DNA of 64,000 nucleotides from Dipteronia dyeriana (GCA_032871835.1 CM065296.1:15454001-15518000), one strand, 5' to 3'; positions 1-11,926 are shown, numbered from the stretch's first letter. Notes: generated from the letters alone by a model not told the origin. Numbers and translations: made by a program.

Positions 1-298
1 CGGCCGAGTAAGGTCAATTGACCTTAGCAAAAAGGTAAACCCGATGCACCGGATTCTGGAGAAAGGCTCGGGAATCTATCGAAAAAAATTCCGGTGAAAT
101 GCGTAGCTGTGTTAAGCGATTAAAAAGCTTAACGATTCGACAAACCCTTGCGTATAAAAACTGGGGAGACGTCCTCAGTAATGCGTAAGTACTCGAACAT
201 ATGATTATAGTGAGTCTAGATATAATGTTCGGGTAGCAACCGTGTATGAAACACAAGTATAAACCTACTTGCCTGTTTTAAGATGACTCGGTTAATAA

Positions 299-690
299 TA
301 CTAGCCAGTTTAATAAGATACTTGGCGTTAAAAACTATTCGGGTAACGAAACCAGTTTAATAAGATACTCGGTGAGGTTACCTGAACACTAGAATTAGCC
401 AGTTTAATAAGATACTTGGCATAAAGATTTCAAGAGCCAGTTTAATAAGATAATTGGCATTAAAAAAAATCAGGTGACAACCGGTTTAATAAGATACTCG
501 ATGAAGTTACCCGAACATCAGAATTAGTCAGTTTAATAAGATACTTGGCATGAAGATTGTAACAGCCAGTTTAATAAGATACTTGGCGTTAAAAATTATT
601 CGGGAAATGAAACCGGTTAAAAAAGATACTCAGTTAAGTTACCCGAACATAAGAAATAGCTGGTTTAATAAGATACTCGACAACAATAGA
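299..690. repeat. Tandem repeat with three-monomer higher-order structure
   Basis: Nine copies of a core resembling CAGTTTAATAAGATACT lie at about 304, 351, 399, 436, 482, 528, 566, 613 and 660. Three spacer types alternate in fixed order: one with GTTACC(C)GAACA, one with AAGATT, one with TTAAAAA..CGGG. The same monomer type recurs about every 130 bases. Many copies start GCCAG and end CTTGGC, so each can form a small hairpin. Tandem repeats between the coding part and the 3' LTR are common in Tat-lineage elements. Confidence 0.85.
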
Positions 691-1725
691 GTCAAGTTAA
701 AGAAGGTGAAATTCCTTGAGCAATAAATCAGATCAAGACCACTCGGTTCAGAAAAGCTACACTTGGGATTTTATTAATCTCTCCAAAGAATCATTACAAA
801 GAATGAAACAAAGAATGTTACAAAGAATAAAGAATCTTTACAAAAAAACTTGTGAAAATTCTATAAAAAATCAAGGTCAGGAGGATTTTGAACTCTTGCC
901 AATACTCGGGTCAGGCACCATCTTGTACTCGCAGAGTAGACTTTCTTTGGAAGGCCAAGCAATCGTGTCGATCGAATCGTCCATCCACTGGCCGTAATCT
1001 TCTCCTGGGATCAGTCCGACATCAGGCACCACACCCTCCACGACCGACTCCTGACTGGTATAAAAAGTCTAGAGGGAGTGCTCGGATGGAACCTCTAAAT
1101 GCATAGGATGGGGCTCTTTACCTCGGCTATGACAGTAAGCTCTCCACTTTTTCATCTGAGTCCAAAGAGATTCCAAGGACCGATCCATATGATTTTTGAT
1201 CGACAGCTCCCAGTTTGTTTGGGCTTTCTCAGTTGCCTGATTCTTAACCTTGAAAAACTCGCCAGCTGAAACTAGCCATCGCTGAAACTCCCTAAGGAGA
1301 AGGGCATCGTAGGCAGTGGATCTTTTAAAATGATCAACCCCTTGGACTTCAAGTTCCAGCCTGGCCTCTCGGGATAAGGATTCGACCGTCAAAACCTGGC
1401 GCTCCTAGTCCTCGATTTTGTTTTCATATGCCGACTTAGACTGCTCTGCGTTCTGTTCGGCTTTAAGTATTGATTCTTTGGCAGAGGACAACAAATTTTG
1501 AAGTGAAGCTGCCTTTTCCTCTGCCAAAGAAGTTTTCTCCTCGGCCTCAACCTGTTTTGCCAAATAGTGGTCGGCAAACACTTGGGCACTACCGACTTCT
1601 TTCTGATAAACCGATTCGACCCGAGTATGGTTATCCTCACTCACTTTCAGCTGAGCTTCCAAATGCCTTATTCTATCAGCTTGATATTGTTGCGTCTGAA
1701 CCAGCTCAGCAAATTCAGCCACCAT

Positions 1726-1796
1726 CTACGAAGAAGTTTAATTAAAAATCTAACAAGCAAACGGGTAAGACAATTGAAGAGTTAGGAATAACTTAC
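1726..1796 (-). other. Probable intron in the decayed aORF (71 nt)
   Basis: On the minus strand the segment begins GTAAGTTATT and ends CTTCTTCGTAG, directly followed by the open coiled-coil segment starting MVAEF. Length (71 nt) and position just before the coiled coil match the second intron of the aORF at 33383-33453. Confidence 0.6.
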
Positions 1797-2542
1797 ATAA
1801 GATGCGTCGTTGAAGATGACTCGTCATAGGCGCACCCCTGAGATGACTCCAATGGTCATCCTAGATAAAAGCCCGACCAGATGACATCGCCTTGAGCATA
1901 TCCTGGGGAGAAGGATAGGAAGGATCTCTCGAGGGTTCAGCTCTTTTATCTTTAACCTTGGGGGGAGGGAACCCTTGTTCGGCTCCAAAGTCTTCCCATC
2001 CACCGATGCTCCAACATCAACGCTCAAGGGAATCTCAGCCCCAGTATCTTCATCGCTGGAGTCAATGAATGAGACCACCTAAGGGATCTTGAGAGGGCAC
2101 GTAGGAGAGCCGACTGCCTTCCGCTTCTCAGCCCGAGAACGATAGAAGCTGAGATCAGCTGTGGGATCTTCATTTGCATGATCTCGGAAAGATTCAAAAA
2201 ATTCAGGACCTGAAGGTACTTGTCCCGCGGAGGTATTACCTCCATCATCGGCTTCTGACCACACAGCAGGTCATTCACCAAGACCCTCACTCTACCTCTC
2301 CCAATCATCAGGCAGTTAAGTATCTGTTGGGCCACTCAAACCACAAGTCTCTCCGGTGGTCAGCTGAACAACGTCCTCGGGGACATATTCAGGGATTTTC
2401 TCTTTGGCTACATCAGTTTCCTCTTCAGACTCAGGTGAGGCATGACTATCATTGCTCTAACGAGAAGCTTCTTTTCGGCTCGCTTGAAGAATTGACTTCA
2501 CTTGGCAAGCTTGAAGGTCGCAGACGATATCCGTGTTATACA

Positions 2543-2622
2543 CTTTGAAGAAAAAGAGGAATCGCGTCATAATACAAAAAGCAAAAAATAACAGTAAAAA
2601 AAGGGTTACAAAGATCACTTAC
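2543..2622 (-). other. Probable intron in the decayed aORF (80 nt)
   Basis: On the minus strand it starts GTAAGTGATCT, the same donor sequence as the first aORF intron at 32775, and ends in a T/C-rich stretch and CTTCAAAG. The acceptor choice is less certain than the donor. Confidence 0.45.
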
Positions 2623-4379
2623 ATCACCTGCGGTAGCCCAAAATCTGGCTAAAGAAGCACAGCTCTATCATTTTCGTCTCGTTGAAAAGATAAGACATGC
2701 TCCTCTTCTCTTGGGTGCGAACTGCTGCCCGAGCAAGTCTGGTCAGCTCAGCGTCCCTAAATTCAAGCTTCTTCTTGTTCCAAACCTCGAGAGAACAGAA
2801 GAAGCAGGGAACTTTCAGCACCCTCCGAGTTTCCCCAGCCGAGAGGGTGACTTCAAGACCCAGATTCCCTCCGGCAAAAAACCAATTGTTCTTCAAGAAC
2901 TAGTTGGATGAAGGGAATCCCATATAAACCCCTTCTTTTTAGGGTTGTCAGAGGTATCGACTTCCAGATTCACCTTTGTCCCCTAAGGGACCCAGCAGTC
3001 TGGCGGATTAGACATGAGGAAATAGGTCCCTGTCTAGCCAGACTGCCTCAGCGTGAAGAAATGTCTGATCTCACTCGGGGAAGGTGGCGACAAGTTCATC
3101 CGGTTCCACATATGCCACATGCACACCAAGATTTTTGAGATGTTCAGGGCCAGTTTAGCCAGAGTAATCCTTGTTTAAGCCAGGAACCATGCAATGAACG
3201 GATGAAGATGAAGAGTGACGCCGCAGCAGAGCATGGATCCATAGATTGCCACCATGCCCAGGGGAGGATTCCACGCAGCTCTATCACCAGCGGGTACCAA
3301 AATAATCGAGTTTCCAAATCGAATCGGACACGATACTTCCCGATCTCTTCTACCCCAACCATGTTCGGTTCGGTGTCAAACCCGCTCGGGCAATCAGCAA
3401 AGAAAGAAAGGCATGACACTCTGAATGCCTCTTCAACATCATTCTCATCAAAAGTCTGCTTCCTGATCCGAACGCTGCCCGAGTTGTGCCTATGGACTTC
3501 GCTTCTACTTTGATGTTTTCCGATCCTTGACTGAAGTGGTACTCTGTGATTAGAAATGACAGATTCAGAACTAGATAAAGAATCAGAACTGGATACAGAA
3601 AAATGGACGTCAGGGTAAAGCCTAGAAACGTCAACTTCTAAAAATGGAGGCTCGTCTGGGGGGATTTCTCCCAATAATCTTCGAGCGCAAGAAACCAGTT
3701 GGAAATCCCCATGATCGAGCGCTTCGAGAGCAATAGTACAAAGCTGATGACGGGAAGACGGATTCATTGAAACTAACCTTGAATAAAATCTGATGCAGAA
3801 TCTTTTTAACGGAGATTGAAGAGTTTTTATGTGATGAAATCTGGGCTAAGAAAATTTTCTGGTATTGAGTTTTTTAGAATGAACCAACACAACCCCTCAG
3901 TGAAGAATTTAAAGGGGTAATAGCACGAAATCCTAGGGTTTCAAGGCGGGAAAAATCTGTGACGAGATTTGATGACGTAGGCGGAGTAACGATGAGACGC
4001 GAAGGTCATTTCTTATAAATGGCATCAAAAAATGAAGAGGCAAAGGACACTTGTCAAGAAGAGAACTGGCTTTCGCAGTCAAAATTCCAAAACGTCGCCA
4101 TCATTGAAGATCTCGCGTGAGGAGGCAAATCGAATTTACGGGGTCACTATTAAGACACACCATTATGATAAGACATTTACTCTGGTACTGAGAAATAAAA
4201 ATTGAAGATTAAAATACTTTTGCCCGAAACAAAACTCTATTCGGCAACAATATTTTAAGGGTGATTATCGTATGTAAATTTTATTATATATACACGTCAT
4301 TGACAAAGAGGATAAAATTGCCAGGTGGACATCCGAATGGGCATTCAGAAAATATCCTACAAGACATTATCAAAGAAGA

Positions 4380-4560
4380 GAAGCTCGAGTAAACAAGTAT
4401 TGAAAAAAACCTACTCGAGGTCAACTGAAATCATATACTACTCGGGGTCAGATAAAGGTACTCGAGGCTAGTTGATGACATTGTCTACTCGAGATCAGAT
4501 GACGTCACTCGGGACCAGCTGCTATCATTTTCTACTCGGGACAAACATGAAGAAAACTAA
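4380..4560 (+). repeat. Degenerate short repeats in the U3 region with TGACGTCA
   Basis: About five copies of a motif like CTACTCGRGRTCAGNTGA, spaced 30-45 bases, upstream of the TATA box. One copy creates the palindrome TGACGTCA at 4500-4507, a classic bZIP (TGA/CRE) site. Repeated U3 boxes are typical enhancers in plant LTRs. A regulatory role here is inferred. Confidence 0.5.
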
Positions 4561-4879
4561 ATAAAAAAACCCAGTGCGTAGCTCACACGAATCGAGTCAT
4601 TAAAAATACACGAAGATATCCATATCAAAGAGGAATTCCAAGAAGAACATAATTATCAAGCAGAAAGGGTTCCTAATCAGGCAACAATTTTACCTCTTCA
4701 AAAATACTACGCTCTTATAAGGAAATAAGTCCTAATTGGACTACATGACTAGAGTCTTATTCGATCTCAATACAAGTCTCCGAAATAGAAAAGAAGACAA
4801 ACTACTTCAAACAAGTAAACAATCATAATTAAATACAAAGATCTTTTATTACTTGTACAAAGAAGATTAGGGTTCTATG

Positions 4880-4892
4880 GATATATAAATAG
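4880..4892 (+). promoter_or_regulatory. TATA box of the LTR promoter
   Basis: GGATATATAAATAG lies downstream of the repeated U3 motifs and upstream of an A/G-rich leader, the normal position for an LTR promoter. Confidence 0.5.
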
Positions 4893-5159
4893 ACCCATAA
4901 TCTCGTCACATTGGAGATACAGCAATCGTAGAAAAATACAAAGAGAAGAAAGAGAGATCGAGAATTGTAATTATTTTATTCAAAGTGGATTTTGGCTTGG
5001 TTGATCATTCAACCACCCGTGGACATTTCTCCGGTCATAGGAGTTTTACCACGTAAAAACTTACGTCTGATTACTTTCTCCTTCTCTTTCTCTTTGAAAT
5101 CACAGCTGTAATCCAAATCTTGTTGGCTTTTCTCATACAACCAGAAATCTATGTCAACA

Positions 5160-5735
5160 GACATTGTGCTTGCTCCTAAGATATAAAAAACGTGTTGTTG
5201 GTAAAGCCTTGGTGAAAGTATCAGCAACTTGGTCCAAGGAAGGCATATGATTTACTATAACCTGTTGCAGAACTTTATCTCAGACAAAGTAAAGGTCAAG
5301 CTAAATGTAAATGGTACAAGCATGTAACACATGATTGCTAGACATCGTAATCGTACTCTGATTATCATTCAACAGTACCACACAACTGGGACTTCGGATT
5401 GAGAAATGAGGATTTTAGACAACAAGGATTGCATCCAAGTGAGTTCAGCTACCACAGCTGTTAAGATTCGATATTCGGTTTTTATTGGCACTCCATGTAA
5501 TAATGTTTGGTCCAAGAAATACACATAACCCCGAAGTAGACTTTCGATCATCTGGATTTGTGGCCCAATCCACATCCGAATAAGCTGTGAGATCAAGAGT
5601 AGAGGATGATTGTTGTTTAGTAAAGTGCAGACCAAGTGAAGAGGTGCGCGCCTTTCAAATAGTAAAAGATCCTCTTAACAGCCTTATAATTCTCATCTAG
5701 AGGAGACTAGAGGAATTGACAAACACGGTTGACTG
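5160..5735 (-). pseudogene. copia-3 RNase H domain, C-terminal part of pol
   Basis: Minus-strand reading gives TRPDITYSVNRV..FL across the 5739-6927 insertion, then the VKRIFYYLKG motif, AYSDADWA-like sequence in a shifted frame (near 5580), TAVVAELTWMQSLL, and the terminal copia signature DQVADTFTKALP with RFLYLRSK near 5170-5230. It matches the RNase H and C-terminus of plant copia polyproteins. There are several frame changes and stops, so it is not functional. The end of the protein at about 5160 is close to where the left gypsy element begins. Confidence 0.85.
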
Positions 5736-5738
5736 TAA

Positions 5739-6927
5739 GGGTGCGTGGGACAGGACGGGACAGCTGCTCCGTGTTGTGTTTGGAATACATAGGACAGAAC
5801 TATTAATTGTATTGTCATGCGTTTGGTATGGCTGGGACAAGACGGGACAAGAGGTTCAAATGACCAAAGTATCCATCATGCCCTTTCTAATGTTTGTAAC
5901 AAGTTATTATTATTTAAAAAAAAAACTTCTCAGATTTGGATCAAATTCTGGATTCTTCAATTTTTCTTCAATGAAACTAATTAAACTACATAAATCTGAT
6001 TAAAACAACCAAAATCTGTCCTTAAATCAATTAATTCCACAAATTGATTCCACAAAACCAATTAATATGCTCTTAAATCAATTAATATGTTCTTACACAA
6101 AACCAACAAATCAATTCCATAAAGTTCATCCTAATAATTAATATGTTCTTAAATCATTTAAACAAAGAAAAAATCTGGAAAACAAACAGAGAAGACAAAA
6201 AATCTGGAAAAATTACTCCAATTCATACTATCTTCATTCCTCAAATATGATTTTCAACTAATTAGAATAACATTTTTTTTCAATCAAAAAAGCTTGACAC
6301 AAATCATCATCATCATCATCGATGATCAACACCAAACTTAAATTTGAAAACAAATCGAAAAAACCCCACCATCATCTTCGATACCAAACCACCGTTCACA
6401 ACCAAACCCAGTACCATCCACCATTATAACCACCACCGTTCACCACTGAACCCAGCTTCAATCGAACCCAGAACCCACCAGATTCAACCATTGATTTCGT
6501 GGAAGGGTTTTGGGTATTGTCTCGGTGATGGGGATTCTCCAGTAAGAAGATCACGGCCATGCTCGACGGTGTATATGCATGTCGGTAAACCAATCGGTGA
6601 GGAGTTGCAGCGGTTTGGAGAGAAGAACTTTTATCGTATTAGAGAGAGGAGAGAAGGTGAGAGATTGAGAGAAAGAAAAGGCAAAGAAGATTGATAGGGT
6701 TTTAATATATATAGTTATAATTTTTGCAATATTTAAAGGCAAAAATGTCTTTTCCAGACTTGTCCCATGCATGGGACAAGTCTGGCCGAGGGTCTGAGGT
6801 GGGACAATTTTTCATGGTTTTTGTCCCACCTTGTCCCGTTCTGTCCCACGCTAATAGTGTGCCAAACGTGGAACAAGAGAAAGTTGTCCCGTCCTATCCC
6901 ATCCCGTCCCGCGTACCAAACGCACTC
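5739..6927. mobile_element. Non-autonomous PIF/Harbinger-type element (1.2 kb)
   Basis: Inserted in copia-3 RNase H. Left end GGGTGCGTGGGACAGG and right end reverse complement GAGTGCGTTTGGTACGCGGG form imperfect terminal inverted repeats. A TAA is duplicated on both sides (5736-5738 and 6928-6930), the TWA target typical of PIF/Harbinger. Subterminal regions are rich in GGGACRGGACGGGAC motifs in opposite orientation. The interior is A-rich with a CCACCRTTCACC-type block near 6360-6480 and no transposase. The reading frame of 116 residues at 6344-6694 resembles nothing I recognise. Confidence 0.8.
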
Positions 6928-7007
6928 TAAAGGTTATATCTGGTCTTGTGACTGTCATATAATGTAGTGAACCATAACACTTTGATACTCAACTACATTG
7001 TTTATTA

Positions 7008-9424
7008 GAGGGGTGTATTAGATTGGAATTTTAATAGACAATTTTAGGGTGTAAAGATTTTATGGATTTGTATGATTTTAAAGACTATTAGGATTATATG
7101 GATTAGACTTTCAAGATTCTAAAAGAGTCTATAGACTTTATGTACAGATTGTTAGGATTATTTAAATTTTATTTAAAAAAAATAGACTTTTTTTAAATGG
7201 GCCATATAAATTTACTAGCTACACATAGACCTAAGTTAAGAAACCCAAACTAGCTGGATGGTCTGAGCTGAAAAAACCCAAAGAATGATCTTTTATAGGG
7301 TAGCATTTGGTTAAAGAGTGAGAAGAAAACAAATAGGACCACCACTTGTTACAAGGCAAGTGGTGTCTAGAAAACAAGAAGCCATGAAAGAATATATTTT
7401 AGCGCAGGTATAGTAATTTTGAGATTCTTCATTGGCTTTTAGAAAAAACAAATTGTTTCTATGAAAATTTTCTGAACAAGAATCTATCATTTTCCAAGGA
7501 AATTTATGTATTAATAATGTATTGTGAGATCTATATAAATTATTGTTTTTATTATTATATTTAATATTGTTTTTTTTTTCAATTATCAGGATTCAGGACT
7601 GGTAGTGACCTGATAATGGTCGGTTGTGGCTCTGAAACTAACTAGTGGTGGAGAAAAAAAGACACCAGTACCATTTGGATTGCTATTATAATGTTGCATA
7701 TATTCTTCTTTATATGACCATAGGACTGTCCATTTTTACCTGTTTTTGGGGCAATAATATGATGCAATTTCAAATTTTGACACAAATTAAATTTTTCTAT
7801 GAATCTCTTTAGTATAATTTGTCTGAATTTTGAAATATCCCAAAGGGTCTATCAATGAATTGTGGCGAATTGTGGAGGTTTTATCGGGATAGATGAAGTT
7901 GCTGCTTTAACTTCTTTCGAAAAAAATGGTGATTCATCTTGAATTACAATAGCATAAAATGTTGATCGATGGCAACCACTAGGAGATAACTGAAAATCTC
8001 CCACTTCAGCTGAAAGCCAGTATCTTAACGATCCTTTCATACACTTGGAAGCGCTCACAGTTTGTACGAGTTTTCAGGCCAAGGTGTTGATCTAATTCAT
8101 AGAGATGCCTAAATTGTGGAAAATCAATTAGAAGATTGACATTAACCACGAATCGCAACAACTATAGTTCATAAATACAACAGTTTGAAAAACAAATCCA
8201 ACACAAGTACAAACACACTTAGTTCATCAAAGATAAGTGTATTTGTTCTTAAAGGAGATTTTACTAACCCGTCCATGATTGTTGCGGTATCAAAGACACC
8301 ATGTCCCCTGTGGACCATGTGATCATCTATAGGGATCACCATAGTAGCTAAGATATGTTGTCATTCCACCAAAAATGCTCGAATGCATGGCCGGGTATTG
8401 CTACTTGCTAGTATGGTTTGCTTGATTGGATCAAATTCTTTCAATATTCTTAACATAAGACATTTTTGTCATTCTAATCAACACTAACTTCATACATTCA
8501 AATATTCAATCAAGAAATCAAAAGTCCATAAAGTGTAACCAATTTCAAGTCATTAGCTGAATTGCCATCAATTAACTATAAAAATAAAGTGCAAACAATT
8601 CCAATTACAAAGAAAAAACCTACAAAACATAACTATTCAAAGTGAATAATGACAAATAAAATACACCCCGTAAACATGACAGTAGTGGAACATCAGTTGT
8701 CTAAGTACTGAAATCTGAAATGGAAAAAAAAAAGTCATGAATATTAGTCTAATACAAAACAATTTCAATTATCAAACATATTTCAATATATTTCTTTCAT
8801 GAATTATAGAGAAATTATAATACTTTACTTGGATTCATATGAGCTAGAGTATGAGACTAACCAATACCAAAAGGATGTGCTTGATCAGAACTTCTAACAA
8901 TTCTGGTTTTTTGAGCGGCAACTGCAACCCATGTCTTGAAAAGAGAACTTTTTATGAAAAGTGTGAAACAACACACGAACCATCGACATGATCAGAGAGA
9001 TTTGTGGGTAGGTGTTGGTTTTGAGTGATGGGCATTGAGAGATAAGCCATTGAAGCTGAAACTGAGAGCAGATTTGTATAGCAGATTTGAGAGCTGAAAT
9101 TGAAAAGTTTGGAAAGTCTAATAAAAGAGGGCAATACAATTTTGGGGTCTAGGTATTTATCCATATCACTAAAAAGTATAGATAATCCATTGTGTCATAA
9201 AATCCTATAATTTATTATCTCAATCTAATATCACCAGACAATTTGTTCCCTCTAGATAGTCTGGATCCGATACCATAAGATATTATGGACTTTTTTAAAA
9301 AACCTTAAAAGTCCTGACAGAATACCACGAGAATTATCTAACTTATTATAAAGTCTCAACCCAATATCACCAGACTTTTACTTCCTAAAATTGTCTATTA
9401 AAATTTCAATCCAATACATCTCTC
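7008..9424. mobile_element. Non-autonomous PIF/Harbinger-type element (2.4 kb)
   Basis: Ends GAGGGGTGTATTAGATTGG and (reverse complement of right end) GAGAGATGTATTGGATTG continue as about 40 bases of inverted repeat containing TTTTAATAGACAATTTTAGG. A TTA flanks both sides (7005-7007, 9425-9427), as expected for PIF/Harbinger. Excision in silico rejoins copia-3 RT. The interior lacks a recognisable DDE transposase or Myb-like ORF. Two small minus-strand frames (8058-7852, 68 residues; 9139-8894, 81 residues) are of unknown nature and might be captured host sequence. Extra subterminal copies of the YCACCAGACWWTT motif occur at 9230-9375. Confidence 0.8.
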
Positions 9425-9427
9425 TTA

Positions 9428-10430
9428 TATTGCTTCTATAGGAAGATAATTGGCTGACAGTGCTTGCAACCATAGGAGAAATGAAGGGTCTTACTCTTAA
9501 TGTTCCTATCTTCTTAAGAAGATCTATTATGTACATGTGCTGAGACAAATGCAGACATGTTGTTGTTTGTTGAACTTTGATTCCAAGAAAATAGTGAAGA
9601 TTACCTAAATCTTTGAGAGTAAATTGATGATGTAGTTATGTAACCAAGTGATCAATTTCCTTTACATTGCTTCTAGTAATGATTATATCATCCACATACA
9701 CCAGAATATACATGGAGGAACTACTGCTGAATTTGAAAAATAAGGAGTTGTCAACCTTGGAGCTTCCAAAACTAAGATTAAGTATAGCTTATTTGAATTT
9801 GTCGAACCAAGCTTTAAGGGCCTATTTTAGCCCGTATAAAGCTTTATGAAGTTTTCATAACATATGAGAATCAACACTTTCAAACCCAAGAGGTTGTGTC
9901 ATATAGACAGCCTAGGCAATACTTCCATTAAAAAGGCATTGCTAATGTCAAGTTGCCTTAATAACCAACCTTTGGTGACTATAATTGTAAGTATCACCCT
10001 CACAGAAGTTAGGTTCACTATCGGACTAAAAGTCTCCGTAATATCAAACCCTGTAATTAGATGAAATCATTTTGCTACTAACTGTGCTTTGTACTTGAGG
10101 AGAGAGCGATTTGGATTTCGTTCAACCTTGAATACCCATTTACAACCTATAACCTTTCTGCCTGAAGGTTGTTCTACAAGGCTCCAAGTCTGATTCTTTT
10201 GAAATGCTTGGAATTCCTCTTTCATTGCCTCAAACCACTTAGGATAAGATAAAGCCTCTTGAATTGATGTGGGTTTATGATAATCTAACTCAGCTAACCA
10301 CACTCTAGGCTTGTAAATACTTGTTTTAGTTCGAGTGATCATAGGATGAGTATTTATAGGAAGTTTACCAACAGATTGTGTAAAAGGTTATATATTTGAT
10401 GTAAGTGAAAGAGGGACAGAGTCTTGGTTT
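9428..10430 (-). pseudogene. copia-3 reverse transcriptase domain
   Basis: The minus-strand reading begins with the RT entry region (10342-10067: KPTSIQEALSYPKWFEAMKEE, IGCKWVFKV) and passes through QLDISNAFL to an intact YVDD catalytic motif at 9698-9687, then HLVT..FTLKDLG and LHYFLGI. These are standard landmarks of plant copia RT. Stops and frame changes interrupt it, for example after the SNAFL region. It continues leftwards, beyond the Harbinger insertion at 7008-9424, into RNase H. Confidence 0.85.
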
Positions 10431-10464
10431 AGGGACCTAGAACTAGAAGTGTGATATATTTGTC

Positions 10465-11926
10465 TCAGCAATGTGATTTATGTTTCCGTGTATTAGAAGT
10501 GTTTAAGCTTGCAAAGGGAAATTTCCTTTCGTTGAAGACAACATGTCTTGCTATAAACACTCTGCCTATTGTAGTCAAGCACCTATACCCCGTATGCTGA
10601 ATACTATAACCAAAGAAGGTATAAGAAACACTGCTAAACTGTAATTTATTTATGTCATATGGTCTGAGATATGGGAAAAATTGACAGCCAAACACGTTAA
10701 GAGCCTTATAATCCGGCTTTGAGTGATAAAGTACCTCATGAGGTGACTGACTGTTTAGAACAATTGTAGGCATTCTATTGATTAGAAACACAATAGTTGA
10801 AAATGCCTTTTCCCAATATTTCAAAGGTTAGGAAGCTTGTGCTAGAAGATTAAGACTTGGTTCAACTAGGTGTCTATGTTTTCTTTCCACAATACCATGT
10901 TGCTCTTGTGTGTGTGGACAGCTCTTTCTAAATACAATGCCACTTTTTTGAAAAAACCTTGTGAGTGATAAAAACTCTCCACTACAATCTATTTAAACAG
11001 ACATTATTTTAGTTGAAAATTGTAATTTTACTTGGTTTTTGAATTGAACAAATGTTGTGCAAACATCACTTTTAAATTTCAAAAGGAACATTCAGGTATG
11101 CTTAGAGTAAACATCTATAAAGCTAACATAGTTTTTGAAACCTTGTGAGGACAAAAGAGGAGTAAGGCCCTAGACATCAGCCACAGTCAGTTCTAAAGAA
11201 TGATTTTAAACAATTTGAGAGTCAAAAAATTGTAGCTTATGTGATTTACTTAGTTGACAATCTTTACAAAGCACATCAGTATTTGAATTGAAAGGAATAT
11301 CACATTGCTTCAGAACACTTTTTACAATTGATGAGGTAGAATGACCTAACCTCTTGTGCCAGAGTTACAAATTTGATATATGAGTATCAACTGTTTTACT
11401 TACAGGAATTGAGGCACAATTATTTAATTGAACAAAAAGTCAATGATGAGACAAATTTGAGGACTTCAATGAGACTTGAGATTGATGAGACTGATGTTGT
11501 TGAGACTGAAAAAATAAGCCTTTGTGATTTAATTAGTAGATCAAACACATATAAGCCTTCTTTAAGGACACCTTGAAGAAGAATCCTCTTCGAGTGTTGA
11601 TCCTTCACAAAGCAAAACTTAGGATGAAACTCTATGAAAACATTATTATCTTTAACAAACTTTGAGATACTTAATAAATTCTTAGTAATATGATGAATAA
11701 GCAGGATGTTCTTAAGAAATAAAGTATGTTTATCAACAACAAAAGCATTAAAACCAATAGAGGAAATGTTCAAACCTGATCCATTTCCCATAAAGATCTT
11801 GTCCTTGCCTTGATAGTAAATCATGTTCATCAGGTAGCCACCATCAAAGGTGCAATGATCTGTGGCTCCACTGTCTGGATACCACATTTCATCTAGGTGT
11901 GACCAACATAGTAGCCATTTGTCCAT
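10465..11926 (-). pseudogene. copia-3 protease, GAG-pre-integrase and integrase
   Basis: Segment 11926-11420 starts MDKWLL and contains the aspartic protease motif WYPDSGATDH and the pre-integrase LLSISKFVKDN region. Segment 10824-10465 is the integrase C-terminal part (FLINRMPT, PHEVLYHSKPDY, NVFGCQFFPYLRPY, FFGYS). Between them, 10830-11400 carries degraded integrase core. The order protease, integrase, RT is diagnostic of Ty1/copia. Multiple stops make it a pseudogene. Confidence 0.85.

Larger units (their letters stand above)
1069..3767 (-). pseudogene. Antisense accessory ORF (aORF) of a Tat-like element, decayed
   Basis: Read on the minus strand from 3767. The first open segment (3767-3144, about 207 residues) is serine-rich after the start and then has an aromatic region with RLFWYP and LPWAWW, similar in layout to the plant 'putative gypsy-type transposon' family (Transposase_28, PF04195). 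Further segments follow at 2896-2624 and 2335-2024. The last two (1725-1405 and 1392-1069) form a long Glu/Lys/Ala-rich coiled coil. Two apparent introns split it (1726-1796 and 2543-2622). Frame changes and stops show decay. The same order, N-domain then coiled coil with introns, occurs in the aORF at 31787-34372. Function of these aORFs is not established. Confidence 0.6.
1..5130 (+). mobile_element. 3' part of a Tat-like Ty3/gypsy retrotransposon
   Basis: The stretch holds, left to right, a tandem repeat, a decayed minus-strand accessory ORF and an LTR-like region with TATA box. In the better preserved gypsy element at 30240-42664 the accessory ORF is also antisense to pol, with its 5' end towards the 3' LTR. 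By analogy this element runs on the + strand and its gag-pol lies to the left of the window. No target duplication could be read. The right limit is approximate, placed just before the copia-3 C-terminal coding region. Assignment rests on aORF organisation and intron positions, not on pol. Confidence 0.6.
4140..5130 (+). repeat. Probable 3' LTR of the left Tat-like element
   Basis: Boundaries are approximate, because no clear TG..CA ends or target duplication were found. The region carries U3-like short repeats (4380-4560), a TATA box, and after it a transcribed-type leader with the CCACCCGTGGAC..CCACGTAAAA motif seen in many plant gypsy LTRs. It sits between the aORF start and the C-terminus of copia-3, where a 3' LTR is expected. 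Confidence 0.45.

Noticed and set aside
299..690. CRISPR-like array
   Set aside because: Regular repeats with hairpin ends, but spacers are themselves repeated in A-B-C order and the sequence is plant nuclear; it is a tandem repeat.
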